This document shows positions 31,636 through 43,470 of a stretch of 64,000 bases of DNA, one piece after another. The DNA comes from Siphlonurus alternatus (taxonomy: Eukaryota; Arthropoda; Insecta; Ephemeroptera; Siphlonuridae), in assembly GCA_949825025.1 (NCBI GenBank), contig OX463778.1, positions 41,687,646 through 41,751,645 of the forward strand, read 5' to 3'. Both the position numbers and the translations under genes were made by a program. How positions within the stretch are numbered: the first letter of the stretch is position 1; the number at the start of each line of letters is the position of its first letter. The notes under the pieces were generated by a model. The model searched no databases and was not told the DNA's origin. It was given only the letters and a program-made list of their open reading frames with translations.

Positions 31636-32313
31636 TTAAAGTAGAGTGAGCGAGTTCATTTTTTTAATATTTTATTTTTTAAAAATAGTTTAAGCTGCCC
31701 TCTATTGAGAAATGAAAACCAAAAAATTCCATCTCAAATAGTTTCACCACAAAAAATTCCCAAATTTGGTGTTTCGGAGGCCTTTAACGTGCAGCCTTAT
31801 GGAACATAAAACCGCGTTTTACTCCAACTTTTTCTGAACTATGGTACCATTTAAAAAATACTTTCGTAATCTATGATGAGTTCTTTAATTAATGAATTTT
31901 CAAATAAAAAAAAAATTTTACGGGGTCGTTTTCTTGGAAAAAAAATCATCAAAATCCTTATGGGAATTAACCCGCAAAAACTTAAAGATTTTTTTCCGAA
32001 AAAACGGCTCCGTAATTTTTTTTTTTTTTATTATTTAAAAATCCATTAAAGAATTCATCATAGATTACGTAGGTATTTTTTAAATGGTGTAGCATAGTTC
32101 AGAAAATGTTGGAGTAAAACGCGGTTTTATGTTCCATATATAAGGCGCGCTGCACGTCAAAGGCCTCCAAAATACCAACTTTGGGATTTTTTTGTGGTGA
32201 AACTATTTGAGATGGAATTTTTTGGTTTTCATTTCTCAATAGAGGGCATGCAGCTTAAACTATTTTTAGAAAATAAAATATTAAAAAAAATGCAATCGCT
32301 CACTCTACTTTAA
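31636..32313. mobile_element. TTAA-bordered foldback, family D, copy 1
   Basis: A 678-bp palindrome beginning TTAAAGTAGAGTGAGCGA and ending TCGCTCACTCTACTTTAA. The inner arms contain GTGTTTCGGAGGCC and TATGGAACATAAAACCGCG. The centre lies near CTTATGGGAATTAACCCGC. Copy 2 is at 52028-52687 and a half copy at 24598. Confidence 0.88.
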
Positions 32314-32734
32314 TGATATTCTATATATATAATGATCAATAAAAAAATATATGATATAGTCATATAGTTGATGTCTATATTATAGTGCTGAGTTGGATAT
32401 AATTAGATAATTTGATATAAAAAACATCAATCGGCGAGCCACGTACACGTATGATTCGAGTATATAAAACCACGGCGCCACAGCGCTGCATGTCACAGCA
32501 TATATCCCATTATTCATTATATTCAATCATAGTATCGTTCACTACACTTTAACCTACTGCCACTCCGCCACTGCCCACTTCGTTCTAATTAAGGGTCCCT
32601 CCTATGCGCCCTTTATACTCGTAAAGTAAGTAATGGGACTTTCTTTTGTATCAGGAATTAAGTCAGCTGACAATATTTTAGTGAAAATGCAGCTGACATT
32701 ATGCTGACTTGAAGGCAATGCTTCAAAAAGTTAA

Positions 32735-32815
32735 CCCCCTCGAGGATTCGAACCTGCAACGTAACGATTTGAAAGCCGACACGCTTACCACTGCGCCACG
32801 GCAGGTCGTTGCAGA
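32735..32815 (-). other. tRNA-like sequence (SINE head or tRNA pseudogene)
   Basis: The minus strand reads CCGTGGCGCAGTGGTAAGCG (A-box like), then GCAGGTTCGAATCCTCGAG (B-box like) about 40 bases further, and a T-run soon after. The T stem is poorly paired and the acceptor stem does not close well, so a functional tRNA is unlikely. It lies about 40 bp from the second hairpin array. Confidence 0.4.
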
Positions 32816-32850
32816 AATCGCTGCTAGTCTTCGTATTTAACATTCTTTTT

Positions 32851-33040
32851 GACGTGCAAATAAGGTGCCCAACGCTATTCGCACGGAAAAAACGTGCGAA
32901 TAGCAACTACACGTTAAATTCGCTATTCGCAGAGAAATAACGTGCGAATAGCACGCACTTGTAAAAGGTGCTATTCGCAGGGAAATAACGTGCGAATAGC
33001 GGCTGTAGCCTTATTCGCACGGAAATAACGTGCGAATAGT
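32851..33040. repeat. Hairpin-motif array 2 (GCTATTCGCACG)
   Basis: Four consecutive hairpins of the form GCTATTCGCACG, GAAATAA loop, CGTGCGAATAGC. They begin at 32874, 32922, 32970 and 33010, preceded by a single degenerate reverse copy at 32851. The stems are conserved, but the 11-17 bp between hairpins are unrelated to each other. It is the same stem as in the array at 23011-23297. The array ends about 160 bp before a small ORF start at 33201. Confidence 0.9.
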
Positions 33041-33123
33041 CACTTCCTTTTTTTATAATCGATTTATAGCTTTTTAAATCGATCGAATTTTAGATGGTCA
33101 CAAAGGGGAAAGTGGCGTAGCGT

Positions 33124-33144
33124 CGAAATTGCGTAGCGTCGAAA
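33124..33144 (+). promoter_or_regulatory. 21-bp motif shared with the ZDHHC17 upstream region
   Basis: CGAAATTGCGTAGCGTCGAA (plus one more A) occurs here, overlapping a second GCGTAGCGTCGAAA. The exact reverse complement lies at 44807-44827, about 95 bp before the ZDHHC17-like start codon. Here it lies about 57 bp before an ATG at 33201. A promoter role is inference. Confidence 0.4.
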
Positions 33145-33200
33145 AATAAATATCGATAGTAATAGTGGGCGATAGTGGGGAGGCAAATCCAAACTAAGAA

Positions 33201-33356
33201 ATGGTTCCAAACTTTCAATATAGGTGGATCTACTTTACTTTTAACAAATATCTGCTTCAGCAACTTGAAGATGGCGTTGAGTATACGATTCCAGATATTT
33301 TGCCAAAAATTAGCGACTTATTTAAAACGTCGAATTTTTTAAATTTCTTAAATTAA
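33201..33356 (+). CDS. Small ORF, 51 codons, unrecognised
   Basis: Open frame beginning MVPNFQYRWIYFTFNKYLLQ and continuing with LEDGVEYTIPDILPKISDLF, then a stop. Its amino-acid mix is protein-like, unlike the Lys/Asn/Ile-rich frames around it. It sits directly downstream of the hairpin array and of a motif shared with another gene's upstream region. I recognise no family. It may be a short gene, a first exon, or chance. Confidence 0.22.
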   Translation: MVPNFQYRWIYFTFNKYLLQQLEDGVEYTIPDILPKISDLFKTSNFLNFLN

Positions 33357-34695
33357 TTAATTAAAAATGGTTGATGGTTGTTTTTCAACTCTAACAATTG
33401 TACTAAAGCTTTTTATCTGATACAAGATACATTTCTTTATATTTTGATACAGTTTTTATTTTGCTGGCAAGTTTCTCTATGAATTAATTTACAAAAGAAA
33501 ATTATAGTCTTGCGTTTTTCTTGCTTTTGTCTCGAACGTACAGTCGCTTCAATGCATTGTAGAGTTAAAGTTGCTATAACTTAATTGGACTTAATTGCTT
33601 TTTTTTTTTTTTTTTGTTCCAATTGAAAAATGCAGAATTGGAGATTCGAGTGTATTTATAAGCAAGATAAATTCTGGTTTTCATTTTCCAATTTGTTTGT
33701 TTGTGTTTGTATATAATATATATTATTATCCTATCCTATAGCTATATAATAATCATATCAATTAATAATTATAATATTTTAAAAATAAAATAATAAAATA
33801 CAATGTACCAATTAACTCATGGTATTTAATGTGAATAAATAAATAAAATATTATAATATATTATAATATATATGCGTACATATATGTATACCATATATTA
33901 TCTTCATTATTTATTATATATATATATATATTATATATAATTATTATTATTATTATATATATAAGTGACAAAAATATATAATTAAAATAAAATTTTATTG
34001 GAAGTGAAATTAAAAATATATGATTATATATAAAATAAAATGAAATTTGATAATTATATTTATACGTATATAAAAAACTAATTGGAATATAAAAATAACG
34101 AAGTAACGAACATCCTAAAATAATTTTTTTATTGAAGAAAGAAAATAATTAATTTAATTAAAGATGAACTAATTTATGTCATGTAACATAGTAATAAATA
34201 TAATAAAAATAAATTATATAAAATAATAAATTATGATTTTCTAAATTGCTAGCGTACGTGGCCATGGCTGGATGTGGATTGGCCGGCTAATTAAGAAACA
34301 AACGCCTCCAGGTGTAGCTTAAATATTTCGCAAACGCTTTTACACGATGCATTCACACTATATAACATATATGCAGATGAAACTATTCCGACTAGCATAA
34401 TTTCGTACTAATTGATATATACTATGTTACTCATTTGTTCAATATTTTAATTATTTTATACTGGCGGGGTGCCATATATATAAAGTTATTAAGCCTGCGC
34501 ATATTATTATAATACGTAATTTAGCTTACAATTTTCCTTTGCAACAGAATTTCATCTCCATGCAAGCAAATATGGAGTTGAATTTTACTTGTAAATTAAA
34601 ATTGTATATACGCAATAAACAGAAAAATTGTATTGTGTAATACCGCCTTTATATGTATACACAATATACAGACTGCAGTCTGTATATTGTATATA
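33357..34695. other. Very AT-rich intergenic, no gene seen
   Basis: Includes imperfect TA/ATT runs at 33840-33970 and a decayed inverted repeat near 34515-34645 related to the one at 4512. Confidence 0.45.
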
Positions 34696-35698
34696 GGGCC
34701 AGGAATGGTGTTCCGATCCCATGCTAAACATTGGGCCATGCAGGTTAACTTTGAGCTAGAAAGTTGAAATTTGGCATATATACGTAATCCAAGGGTTGTA
34801 AGTTTTTTTTTTTTTTTTTTTATATATATGCATGTGTTAAAAAAGATATATATTATTTCATACCTTTTTAGGAGTGAATTCACGGTTTGAACTTCTTCCT
34901 TCAATAGGATTATTTCCATGTTAAATTTAATTAATTCACATTGAAAAATTTTATCCGATTTGCACCAAAATTATTTTTTAAGCCTTTTTCAGAGCACGTT
35001 AAATCTAATGGTATAGTGGTGAAAACAACCTCTAATGATATAGTGATTCGACTATTTTATTTTGTGAAAAAAATTGTGCTATCAAAATTTTGATTATGCC
35101 ACTGAAACGAATTCATTTTTTTACCCCAGAAACAACCTTTGAATGTTTTTAATCGGAGTAAGTTAAGGATTTAATTTTTTTAGGGGTTGGAATTTTTACA
35201 CCTAAAAATTAAATCCTTAACTTAATTGCTCCAATTAAAAAATTGAAGGATTGTTTTTGGGGTAACAAAATGAGCCTGATAGCCTGATCAAAATTTTGAT
35301 AACACTATTTTTTTTTTTTACGTTAAGGCCATTTTATCTCATTAGGGGTTGTTTTCACCACGTTTAAAATCACACCATTAGATTCAGCATGCTCTGAAAA
35401 CCCTTTAAAACTAATTTTAGTGACACGCAATTAATGTTACAAAATTTTTCTGTCAACTAGCTTAATTTAACATGAAAATCCCACAAGGAAGAAGTGCAAA
35501 TCGTAAATCCACCCCTAAAAAGGCATGAAATAATAATTCAATTTTTTTAATAGATTTAAAAAAAAACTTGCAACACTTGGCTATATATAATATAATTATA
35601 CAATATTATAATATACGTATGCCAAATTTCAACTATCTATATAGCTCAAAGTTAACCTTCCCAAATTTTAGCACGGGATCGGAACGCCATACCTATTT
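34696..35698. mobile_element. About 1-kb palindrome (foldback element)
   Basis: The left end GGTGTTCCGATCCCATGCTA is mirrored by TAGCACGGGATCGGAACGCC at the right. Further in, AGTTGAAATTTGGCATA and TATGCCAAATTTCAACT pair, as do GAACTTCTTCCTT and AAGGAAGAAGTGC. The centre is near 35180. The arms are diverged by indels in T-runs. No coding capacity. Confidence 0.78.
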
Positions 35699-36508
35699 TT
35701 ACGATTGACCTAGCTAACATTACTTTCCTTCCAAAATGACAATAAGCGGCTTATAGACATGCAGACAGAATAATTTTAACACGTGCATAAATAAATTATT
35801 TGCTTTTTTAAATTTTTTAAATATTTTATTATATATATATTATATAAAATAAATATATACCTGCAGTTGTTTTTTGCACTACATATTTTCCAATTTAAAC
35901 TTGAATTAATAGAGTCTACAGCTCGCGTACTGAACAAGAACAATTAACATCTGAAATTATTATTTTTATTTACATTTTTATTTATAATCGTGTAACTCTA
36001 TGATACACATTATTTTTTATACACACTGTAGTCATACTTTCTACGTACTAAGTAGTCATATTGACATACTGATAAAAGATAAAAGTGACTGATAAGGTAC
36101 GTGACAAAGATGAGGTATAAAAAAAAATATTATATTAAAATTATGCACAACAACAACAACAACATACATTTTTTACTTCAAAAATTAAAAACAACAACAA
36201 TTAGATGCATAAAGCATCATTTATTTCTTTACATTTCTTAATTCGTACTATACGTTCTTCGTAACATATCATACGTACTATATTATTCATTGTTTGTACA
36301 CAACACATTATATACTATTATGCAATGACCATGTTTAAACTGTATGCATAATTATTAATTATTTTTTCTTACTGCGGATTTGTGTCGAATTTAAGCTATA
36401 GAAAGGACGCGCGTAGTATTTGAAGTATTTTTTTTTTTCAAGTATTGATGGCCATAAAACATAAAAGTAACGACGTCTATTATTGATGCCATGGCATTAT
36501 GAAAGAAT

Positions 36509-36510
<2 letters not shown>
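35699..36510. other. AT-rich intergenic, no gene seen
   Basis: Contains a short CAA run near 36150. No supported ORF. Confidence 0.45.

Positions 36511-36582
<72 letters not shown>
36511..36582. repeat. (CT)36 microsatellite
   Basis: Pure polypyrimidine tract. The Arg/Glu-repeat frames on the minus strand are artefacts of it. Confidence 0.98.
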
Positions 36583-36586
<4 letters not shown>

Positions 36587-36753
36587 TGCTGGTCTCTCTT
36601 TATACTCAAGCTTCTGACTGCACGCAGTCAATGGATGTAACGGGAATATAGAATATATTAGCCCCCTTCCCTTCCAACCCCATTGTAGCTCTCTCCGCAC
36701 CTTTACTTTGCAAAGAATTTTGTACAGTCAACAACAAGCAAATAAATTAAACC

Positions 36754-39700
36754 GGTAAGCGGACCAAATACCCCCGGACGAAATACCCCCGGACCAAATA
36801 TCCCCGCCCTGGCCGGACGAAATACCCCCGGACGAAATACTCCCGGACGAAATATCCCCGGACGAAATACTCCCGGACGAAATACCCCCGGACGAAATAC
36901 CCCCTTGTAAGCGTAGAGGGGCGGGCGACCAACACGGGAGGGGAAGTTGACTTTATTTATAAAGTCTGTTTTTCTGTCGTTTGTCTGACGTCACGCGCGT
37001 CGTATTAAAGAAGGAAGTTAGTAACGCCATTTTTCACAACAAATATAATATATATTATGTAATATTCAAAGTATATTTATAGTTAATGCCGTATCAAGAT
37101 CTCAAATTGCGTCTTTAATTTTATTATACCAACACATACTCAAAATTGTGCCGCAAACAAACGATTTTTGTATATGATATGCTTAATTTGATTGTGCGGC
37201 AATTATAAATTGTCTCAGCATTTTGCAGCAAGATTTTGAAGGTTTTTAAACGATTTTAGATTTTTAAACCTAGGTGTGCCCCTAGCGATTTGAGCAAAGC
37301 CCGAAATTAACAAATATTTCGGGCTTTGCTCATTTAAATTTGAACATTTCTAGAAGTGCTCAAATCGAAAAAAGCAATCCACGACGAGAAGTTTTATATC
37401 GGGCTTTGCTCATTTAAATTTGATCATTTCTAGAAGTGCTAAAATTTATAAAGTCTGTTTTTCTGTCGTTTGTCTGATGTCACGCGCGTCGTATTAAAGA
37501 AGGAAGTTAGTAACGTTAGGCCAACACATCATGCATTAATTTATCATATCATTCATATCGAATTAAAATTAATGTGTAATATATTTTGATACGATACATT
37601 TTATGCATGTTAATTAATAGTGTTTATTGCATTTTTTTTAGATTTTTTTTTTAAAACTAAAAATTTTCAAAATCGTCCCTATATAATTTTTTAACTTAAA
37701 AAAAAAATATAAGTAATTTTTTAAAAAATATAAGTAATTTTTTTTTGTGTAATTTTTTAATTCTGATTCGATTGGGATAGGTCTAAAAATGCAATATTTT
37801 TTATTGTTTCTGGTCCTCTGGTGCTATAGGTGCCGTGAACACTTAACGTAGCGCATGTGTACCCCTCCTGAAGAAACTTAATTTACTTAAAGTTGTTCTA
37901 TTTATTTCCTTATTTATTCCTTCCTTTTCTATATTTATATAATTTGGCACCAAAGCCCGAATTCAATGCGCACATCTAGGTGTGCCCCTAGCGATTTGAG
38001 CAAAGCCCGAAATTAACAAATATTTTGGGCTTTTTGCTCATATAAATTTGAACATTTCTAGAAGTGCTCAAATCGAAAAAAGCAAACCCCGACGAGAAGT
38101 TTTATTTCGGGCTTAAATTTATTCAATTAAATTTGACCATTTCTAGAAGTGCTCAAATCGGAAAAAGCAAACCCCGACGAGAAGTTTCATTTCGGGGTTT
38201 GCTCATTTAAATTTGATCATTTCTAGAAGTGCTCAACTCGAAAAATACAAACCCTGACGAGAAGTTTTATTTCGGGCTTAATTTGCTCACTGTTTTGATC
38301 ATTTCTAGAAGTGCTCAAAGCAAAGTGAAAAATAATAATTGGAAATTGTGCCGTATTATAGTAATAATTTGTAATAAATAATTAAAGCAATAAAATATTT
38401 TGAATTTAATAATATTTTAATTACATACATCACTTTTTTAATTAAGTAAAGAAATACAAATTTAGCATTAGCGTGTATATTATTTTTTTATTAAAATATT
38501 TCTTTCTGTTTTATTCAAGTCATACTGAAAAATACGATTTTGTCACATTTTTTATATTAATATTGTATGTTAGTTAATTTAAATAATTTTTTTACAGCTG
38601 ATATATTATAAAATCATTTTAACTTCATTTACAGAACTTGCTAAGGAGCAAAGAGCTCCTCAAGATAGTACCAAACCTACTAATTTAAAATAAATAAATA
38701 AATATTATCTGATCTTATTATTACCTGAACTTGACTTATTTTTGCAGGGATTACTATCATGGCATTTTAAATTTCATCTAAATTTTTTCTTTGCACAACA
38801 TATATGTTTTAGATTGACAACCTTTCTTGTAGTTGCAAAACACAAAACTTTGCTTTGAATTTGCTAATGCTGCTGCTGATCTGAGACACCCTTTTCTTTG
38901 TCATGAGTGCATGGTACGTCGTCTGAACTTAGAAATTGTTCATCTGCAACCTGGAATTCATTGCTAGAGTATATAAATTGTAATCATACCCTTTAATTAT
39001 AAAAAAAATTAAAAGTGTCTCTCAGTGTGAAAAAATCGTGTTAATTTCTTTCAATATGACTTGAATAATACAGAAATAAATGTTTTAATAAAAAAAAAAT
39101 ACTTTACACGCTATTAATGTTAAATTTGTATTTTTATTAATAAATTAAAAAAGTGATATATAATTAAAATATTATTAAATTTACATTATTTTATTATTTA
39201 TTGCTATATAATACGGCACAATTTCCAAATATTATTTTTCATTTTGCTTTGAGCACTTCTAGAAATGATCAAAACAGTGAGCAAAGCCCGAAATAAAAAT
39301 TCTCGTCGAGGTTGCTTTTTTCGAGTTGGGCACTTTTAGAAATGAGCAAATTTAAATGAGCAAACCCCGAAATAAAACTTCTCGTCGGGGTTCGCTTTTT
39401 CCGATTTTAGCACTTCTAGAAATGATCAAATTTAAATGAGCAAAGCCCAATATAAAACTTCTCGTCGTGGATTGCTTTTTTCGATTTGTGCTCTTCTAGA
39501 AATGTTCAAATTTAAATGAGCGAAGCCCGAAATATTTGTTAATTTCGGGCTTTGCTCAAATCGCTAGGGGCACACCTAGGTTTAAAAACCTAAAATCGTT
39601 TAAAAACCTTCAAAATCTTGCTGCAAAACGCTGAGACAATTTATAATTGCCGCACAATCAAATTAAGCATAGCATATACAAAAATCGTTTGTTTGCGGCA

Positions 39701-40095
39701 CAATTTTGAGTATGTGTTGGTATAATAAAATTAAAGACGCAATTTGAGATCTTGATATGGCATTAACTATAAATATACTTTGAATATTACATAATATATA
39801 TTATATTTGTTGTGAAAAATGGCGTTACTAACTTCCTTCTTTAATACGACGCGCGTGACGTCAGACAAACGACAGAAAAACAGACTTTATAAATAAAGTC
39901 AACTTCCCCTCCCGCGTCGGTCACCCGCCCCTCTCCACTTACAAGGGGGTATTTCGTCCGGGGGTATTTCGTCCGGGAGTATTTCGTCCGGGGATATTTC
40001 GTCCGGGAGTATTTCGTCCGGGGGTATTTCGTCCGGTCCGGGCGGGGATATTTGGTCCGGGGGTATTTCGTCCGGGGGTATTTGGTCCGTGATTC
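36754..40095. mobile_element. Foldback transposon with tandem-unit termini
   Basis: A large element of about 3.3 kb. Each end carries nine tandem units of about 15 bp (CGGACGAAATACCCC and variants ACTCC, ATCCC, GGACCAAAT), in the same variant order mirrored at both ends (36767-36903 and 39946-40090). Behind them both arms contain GTCTGACGTCACGCGCG, TAGTAACGCCATTTTTCA and CACCTAGGTTTAAA. Next come units of about 80 bp with GAGCAAAGCCCGAAAT and TTTCTAGAAGTGCTCAAAT. The left arm has an extra partial duplication (37442-37515) and 460 bp absent from the right. The arms continue to about 38490 and 39110, leaving a centre of about 620 bp. An 8-bp direct repeat ATTAAACC lies at 36746-36753 and 40096-40103 and may be the target duplication. 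Confidence 0.87.
38490..39110 (-). pseudogene. Centre of the foldback element, possible Cys-rich remnant
   Basis: The only non-repeated part of the element. Minus-strand frames around 38960-38720 give, with frameshifts and a stop, FCNYKKGCQSKTYMLCK and then KCHDSNPCKNKSS. The spacing of Cys residues recalls C-terminal cysteine-rich (CXC-like) tails of some transposon proteins. No transposase core was found. Evidence is weak. Confidence 0.25.
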
Positions 40096-40103
40096 ATTAA
40101 ACC

Positions 40104-40642
40104 ACACCGTGTAGTAAAGATTTTTTTTTTGTGCAAAATTAAACATAAAATGTGATATAAATTAATTAATAATTATTAATATTAATTAATGTTCTACATA
40201 AGTTATATTCATTGTTTTTCTTTTATATGATTATATAAAAAATAATAAACTTAAAATAAAACCATGCTTCATCCGGATAAATAAATATGACGCGCGCATG
40301 ATACTATAATAATACACGTCATATGTTGATCGAGCACAATCATAATATATAAGGTGAACTAAAAAAATAAGAAAAAATACTTTTATGCAGCGCAAGCGTT
40401 AATTATTAATTACGTCATTAAAATAATTTTAATGCAGCGATTTTCCATTACCTATATAAAGTCCTAATAATTTATGCACGCACTCTCTAACTAATATTAA
40501 ATAATAATAATATTAACAGTTGTATTTATTGAAAATAAGTACAAAAACCCAAAGGGCGGTGACATGAAAAAGGATATCCCATTCACAAAAGTGTCCAGTC
40601 ACCCAAAAAACAAAAAATAGTATCATGAAGATATATTTCAAT
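40104..40642. other. Intergenic with a LINE 3'-end fragment
   Basis: AT-rich. 40500-40600 contains AATAATAATATTAACAGTTG and AACCCAAAGGGCGGTGACAT, which resembles the minus-strand LINE 3' end at about 51710-51895. No gene. Confidence 0.45.
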
Positions 40643-41624
40643 CAGAGTCTTCTGCGCGCAATGTTTCTAACAAAACATTGTTCAATGTCTGTCGCGTGGT
40701 GTAATTTTCGATTGTTGAACGCGAGAAAGGAAAAAAGTAAACAAACTCCGCTGTTTACAATTTTTTGCCGGTGGCGGCGCCACCAGCGAGCGGTAATTAT
40801 CAAGGGAAGCATTATGAATAACATGAAAAACTAATAGAAATAATTAGAAAATTGAGGACATGTTTTCAAAAATCAAGTGAAATGGAAAGAAACATGCGCG
40901 GCAATTTTATAAAAAAAAATTAAGAATTTTTAACGGTTTTTTATCATTGAAACGGTCGAAGAAATGTGGAGCGATAACCATGGTGTAAGTAATGTATATC
41001 ATTTCTGTGTTCCCAAGGGCTTGTAAGCTCTAAAATCTATTAGCTAGCAGTTCTGGCAGGACTTGGCTGCCCTTACCAGCCGCACCAGTGTCCATTTGTT
41101 GATTTATTTAAAAATAAAAAGCAATATAATAGGGTTTTAAAATTGTACCTTTGAATTTCTTATATCCTGAAGATATAGCAGTAATTCGATAATTTACAAG
41201 TTTCTATGCTTTTAGACTTTAATGCTGGAGTGACTGGAGTCCCATCTAACATCTATGATTGCATAGAATATCACATTAAAGGCAATGAAACGCCAACCTC
41301 AGTCTGCGTCGTCTTTTCTATGTGCTAAAAATAAGATAAAGTACCGTTATATTTACTAATAATTAATTTTTTACATTACCTGGATCAATGTAGTACGAAA
41401 TAATGATATTTTTTTATATTTTGGAAGTTATCGTTACATTTAGGCGTCAACTCGCGAATTTCCTATGTTAAACAATGGCGCATAGTCAACAAAAACCGCT
41501 CGCTAGTGGCGCCTCTGGTCACTCTGGCGGGCGCAAAATGGAACTAAAGCGTCACGCAATAATCGGGCCACGCGACAGACATTGAACAATGTTTTGTTAG
41601 AAACATTGCGCGCAGAAGACTCTG
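40643..41624. mobile_element. Inverted-repeat element with CAGAGTCTTC ends
   Basis: Ends CAGAGTCTTCTGCGCGCAAT and the reverse complement. The arms continue through ACATTGTTCAATGTCTGTCG and GGCGCCACCAGCGAGCGG and are mirrored at 41490-41624 with a few differences. The interior (about 40850-41450) has no supported ORF. CAG..CTG termini suggest a hAT- or CACTA-like non-autonomous element; no convincing target duplication is visible. Confidence 0.75.
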
Positions 41625-41655
41625 CTAAGAATACTCACAAAATCGTAAAATTACA

Positions 41656-42031
41656 TTAAGGTAGAGATAATACGGATCAGCTGGCCCAATGCTAAAATAA
41701 TCCCGTTCTTAAAAATTATTAAAAAAATTTAAAATGTTCTCCTCTACATCCCCTATCAGTAGGTAAAATATCAGGTATACAAAAACGAGCTAGTTTTCGA
41801 GTAATTAATTTTTAAAGTTCTCTAATTTAACATGGAGAAATGGAGCTTCCATGTTAAATAGTCAACTTTAAAAATTAATAACTCAAAAACTAGCTCGTTT
41901 TTGTATACCTGATATTTTACCTACTGATAGGGGATGTACGTAGAGGAGAACATTTTAAATTTTTTTCATAATTTTTATGAATGGGATTTTTTTAGCATTG
42001 GGCCAGCTGATCTGTGTTATCTCTACCTTAA
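41656..42031. mobile_element. TTAA-bordered foldback, family A variant
   Basis: Starts TTAAGGTAGAGATAATACG and ends with its near-complement TTATCTCTACCTTAA. The inner part is family A (ATCAGGTATACAAAAACGAG, CTCCTCTACATCCCCTAT), but the outer part GATCAGCTGGCCCAATGC resembles family C. It is therefore a chimera of the two outer and inner types. Confidence 0.82.
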
Positions 42032-42201
42032 AGAACATTTAAACAGCGCATATCTAAATAAGGTCTCTTGGTGCCTTTGGTGGATTCAGGGAGTGAATTA
42101 AAAACAGAGACTATAATAATCTTAACATTTAATTATTAAGATTTTGTTGTTGTACTTGTTACAAGTGAGGGGAGGGGAAAGGAGGGGTCAAATCATCCGT
42201 G

Positions 42202-42207
<6 letters not shown>

Positions 42208-42271
<64 letters not shown>
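42208..42271. repeat. (TA)n microsatellite
   Basis: About 32 TA units. The Tyr/Ile-repeat frame over it is an artefact. Confidence 0.96.
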
Positions 42272-42274
<3 letters not shown>

Positions 42275-43077
42275 CAGTATGCATAATCAGCATAATGTAT
42301 AAATTAATTAAATCAATCCGTATAATATTAATATTTTTATACATATTTAAGTTTTTTTTCTGGGGTCTAAATGGTATAACGGCATGAGATTTTTTTTAAG
42401 ATGTATTTTGTAGCATGTATCGTACTCTTTTATACTTTTTCCCATTAATTATAAAAGAGTTAATTATAGGTCGCTTTTGACACCTTCCGCCAGTGTTGTA
42501 ATAGGAGGGGTCGGCTAAACAAGTACGTAAGTGTTAAATTTAAACATCATTTTATTGCCTTTCGGGATCTTTTATTATAGGGGGAATTGCCGCTCCCGTG
42601 CACCCACTATAGCTCACTAGAGCTGTTCGTGGATCCACGGCTGCGAATATTGTATAATAGTACTAGTATAATTTTAAATTTAAATATAGCATTATATATA
42701 TAATGCTGAATGCATTAAAAAAACTGTCATTACTCATATTGTTGAAATTAATCTAGCCTTTACTAAGTATTATAATTCCGTAATAAACAGCTAGCATTAA
42801 ACATTTTTTTGCAAGAAATTAATAAACGGTGGGTATACTCTGACTTTTTTATTTTATTTTTTCTGAAACCGGTAAATATTTTTAAATAATTATTGAATGA
42901 TTTGCGGGATTTGCCAAACTTTCTGGAGACGTCTACAGGTCTCAGAAAAATGTGAGAAAAAAAAATATATATATATAAATAAAATAATAAATCAGAGAGT
43001 ATAGCATGATTTTACCCTCTATACACTTTTGCAATGAAATTTTTGTATCCTAACTACCCACTCAATGGTAGATATTT
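42272..43077. other. Intergenic with a decayed MITE-B copy
   Basis: 42801-43050 has GGGTATACTCTGACTTTTTT on the left and GAGAGTATAGCATGATTTT on the right. This is a shortened, diverged member of MITE family B. Nothing else is recognised. Confidence 0.45.
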
Positions 43078-43470
43078 GTGGGAGGTGTGGCGCAGTGCGC
43101 TTGACCGGGTCTCGTCAGATCACCGAAGTCAAGCAATGCCGCGCGTGGTTAGTAGTTGGATGGGTGACCATTTTGAACAAAAACCTCGCTTCCCACCCAG
43201 GGTAAAATGTTGCGCTTTTCCACCATGTGGTTCCCCTGGCTTTGGACCATTGCATTTCCGGTTCATTGACAAAAGCTGTAGCGTCCATCCTGGCTGAGGT
43301 TTCCACGTTTCCCTCAGCCGCAGGCAAATGCCGGGATGGATTTGCAAGGCCGTGGCCGCCCTCGTTCCAGAAGAGCCCGCGAAACGCTCAAGTTAGGGTT
43401 TCGGAAGGTTCGGGGTTTCGAAGTAGTATGTAATTAGTAAATAGAAGTACCCAATAGGGTTTAATTAAGA
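43078..43470 (+). mobile_element. 5S rRNA-derived SINE, copy 2
   Basis: Nearly the same sequence as 7684-8090: head GTGGGAGGTGTGGCGCAGTG, 5S-like GTTAGTAGTTGGATGGGTGA, body, and GGTTTCGGAAGGTTCGGGG near the end. The few differences are scattered substitutions and single-base indels. Confidence 0.87.

Noticed and set aside
36391..36700. Arg-Glu repeat ORFs
   Set aside because: Produced by the CT microsatellite at 36511-36582.
36747..40146. Repetitive protein ORFs (YFVRG and RTKYP repeats) at 36747-36935 and 39841-40146
   Set aside because: They are frame readings of the 15-bp tandem units at the ends of the foldback element; no splice sites or start context.
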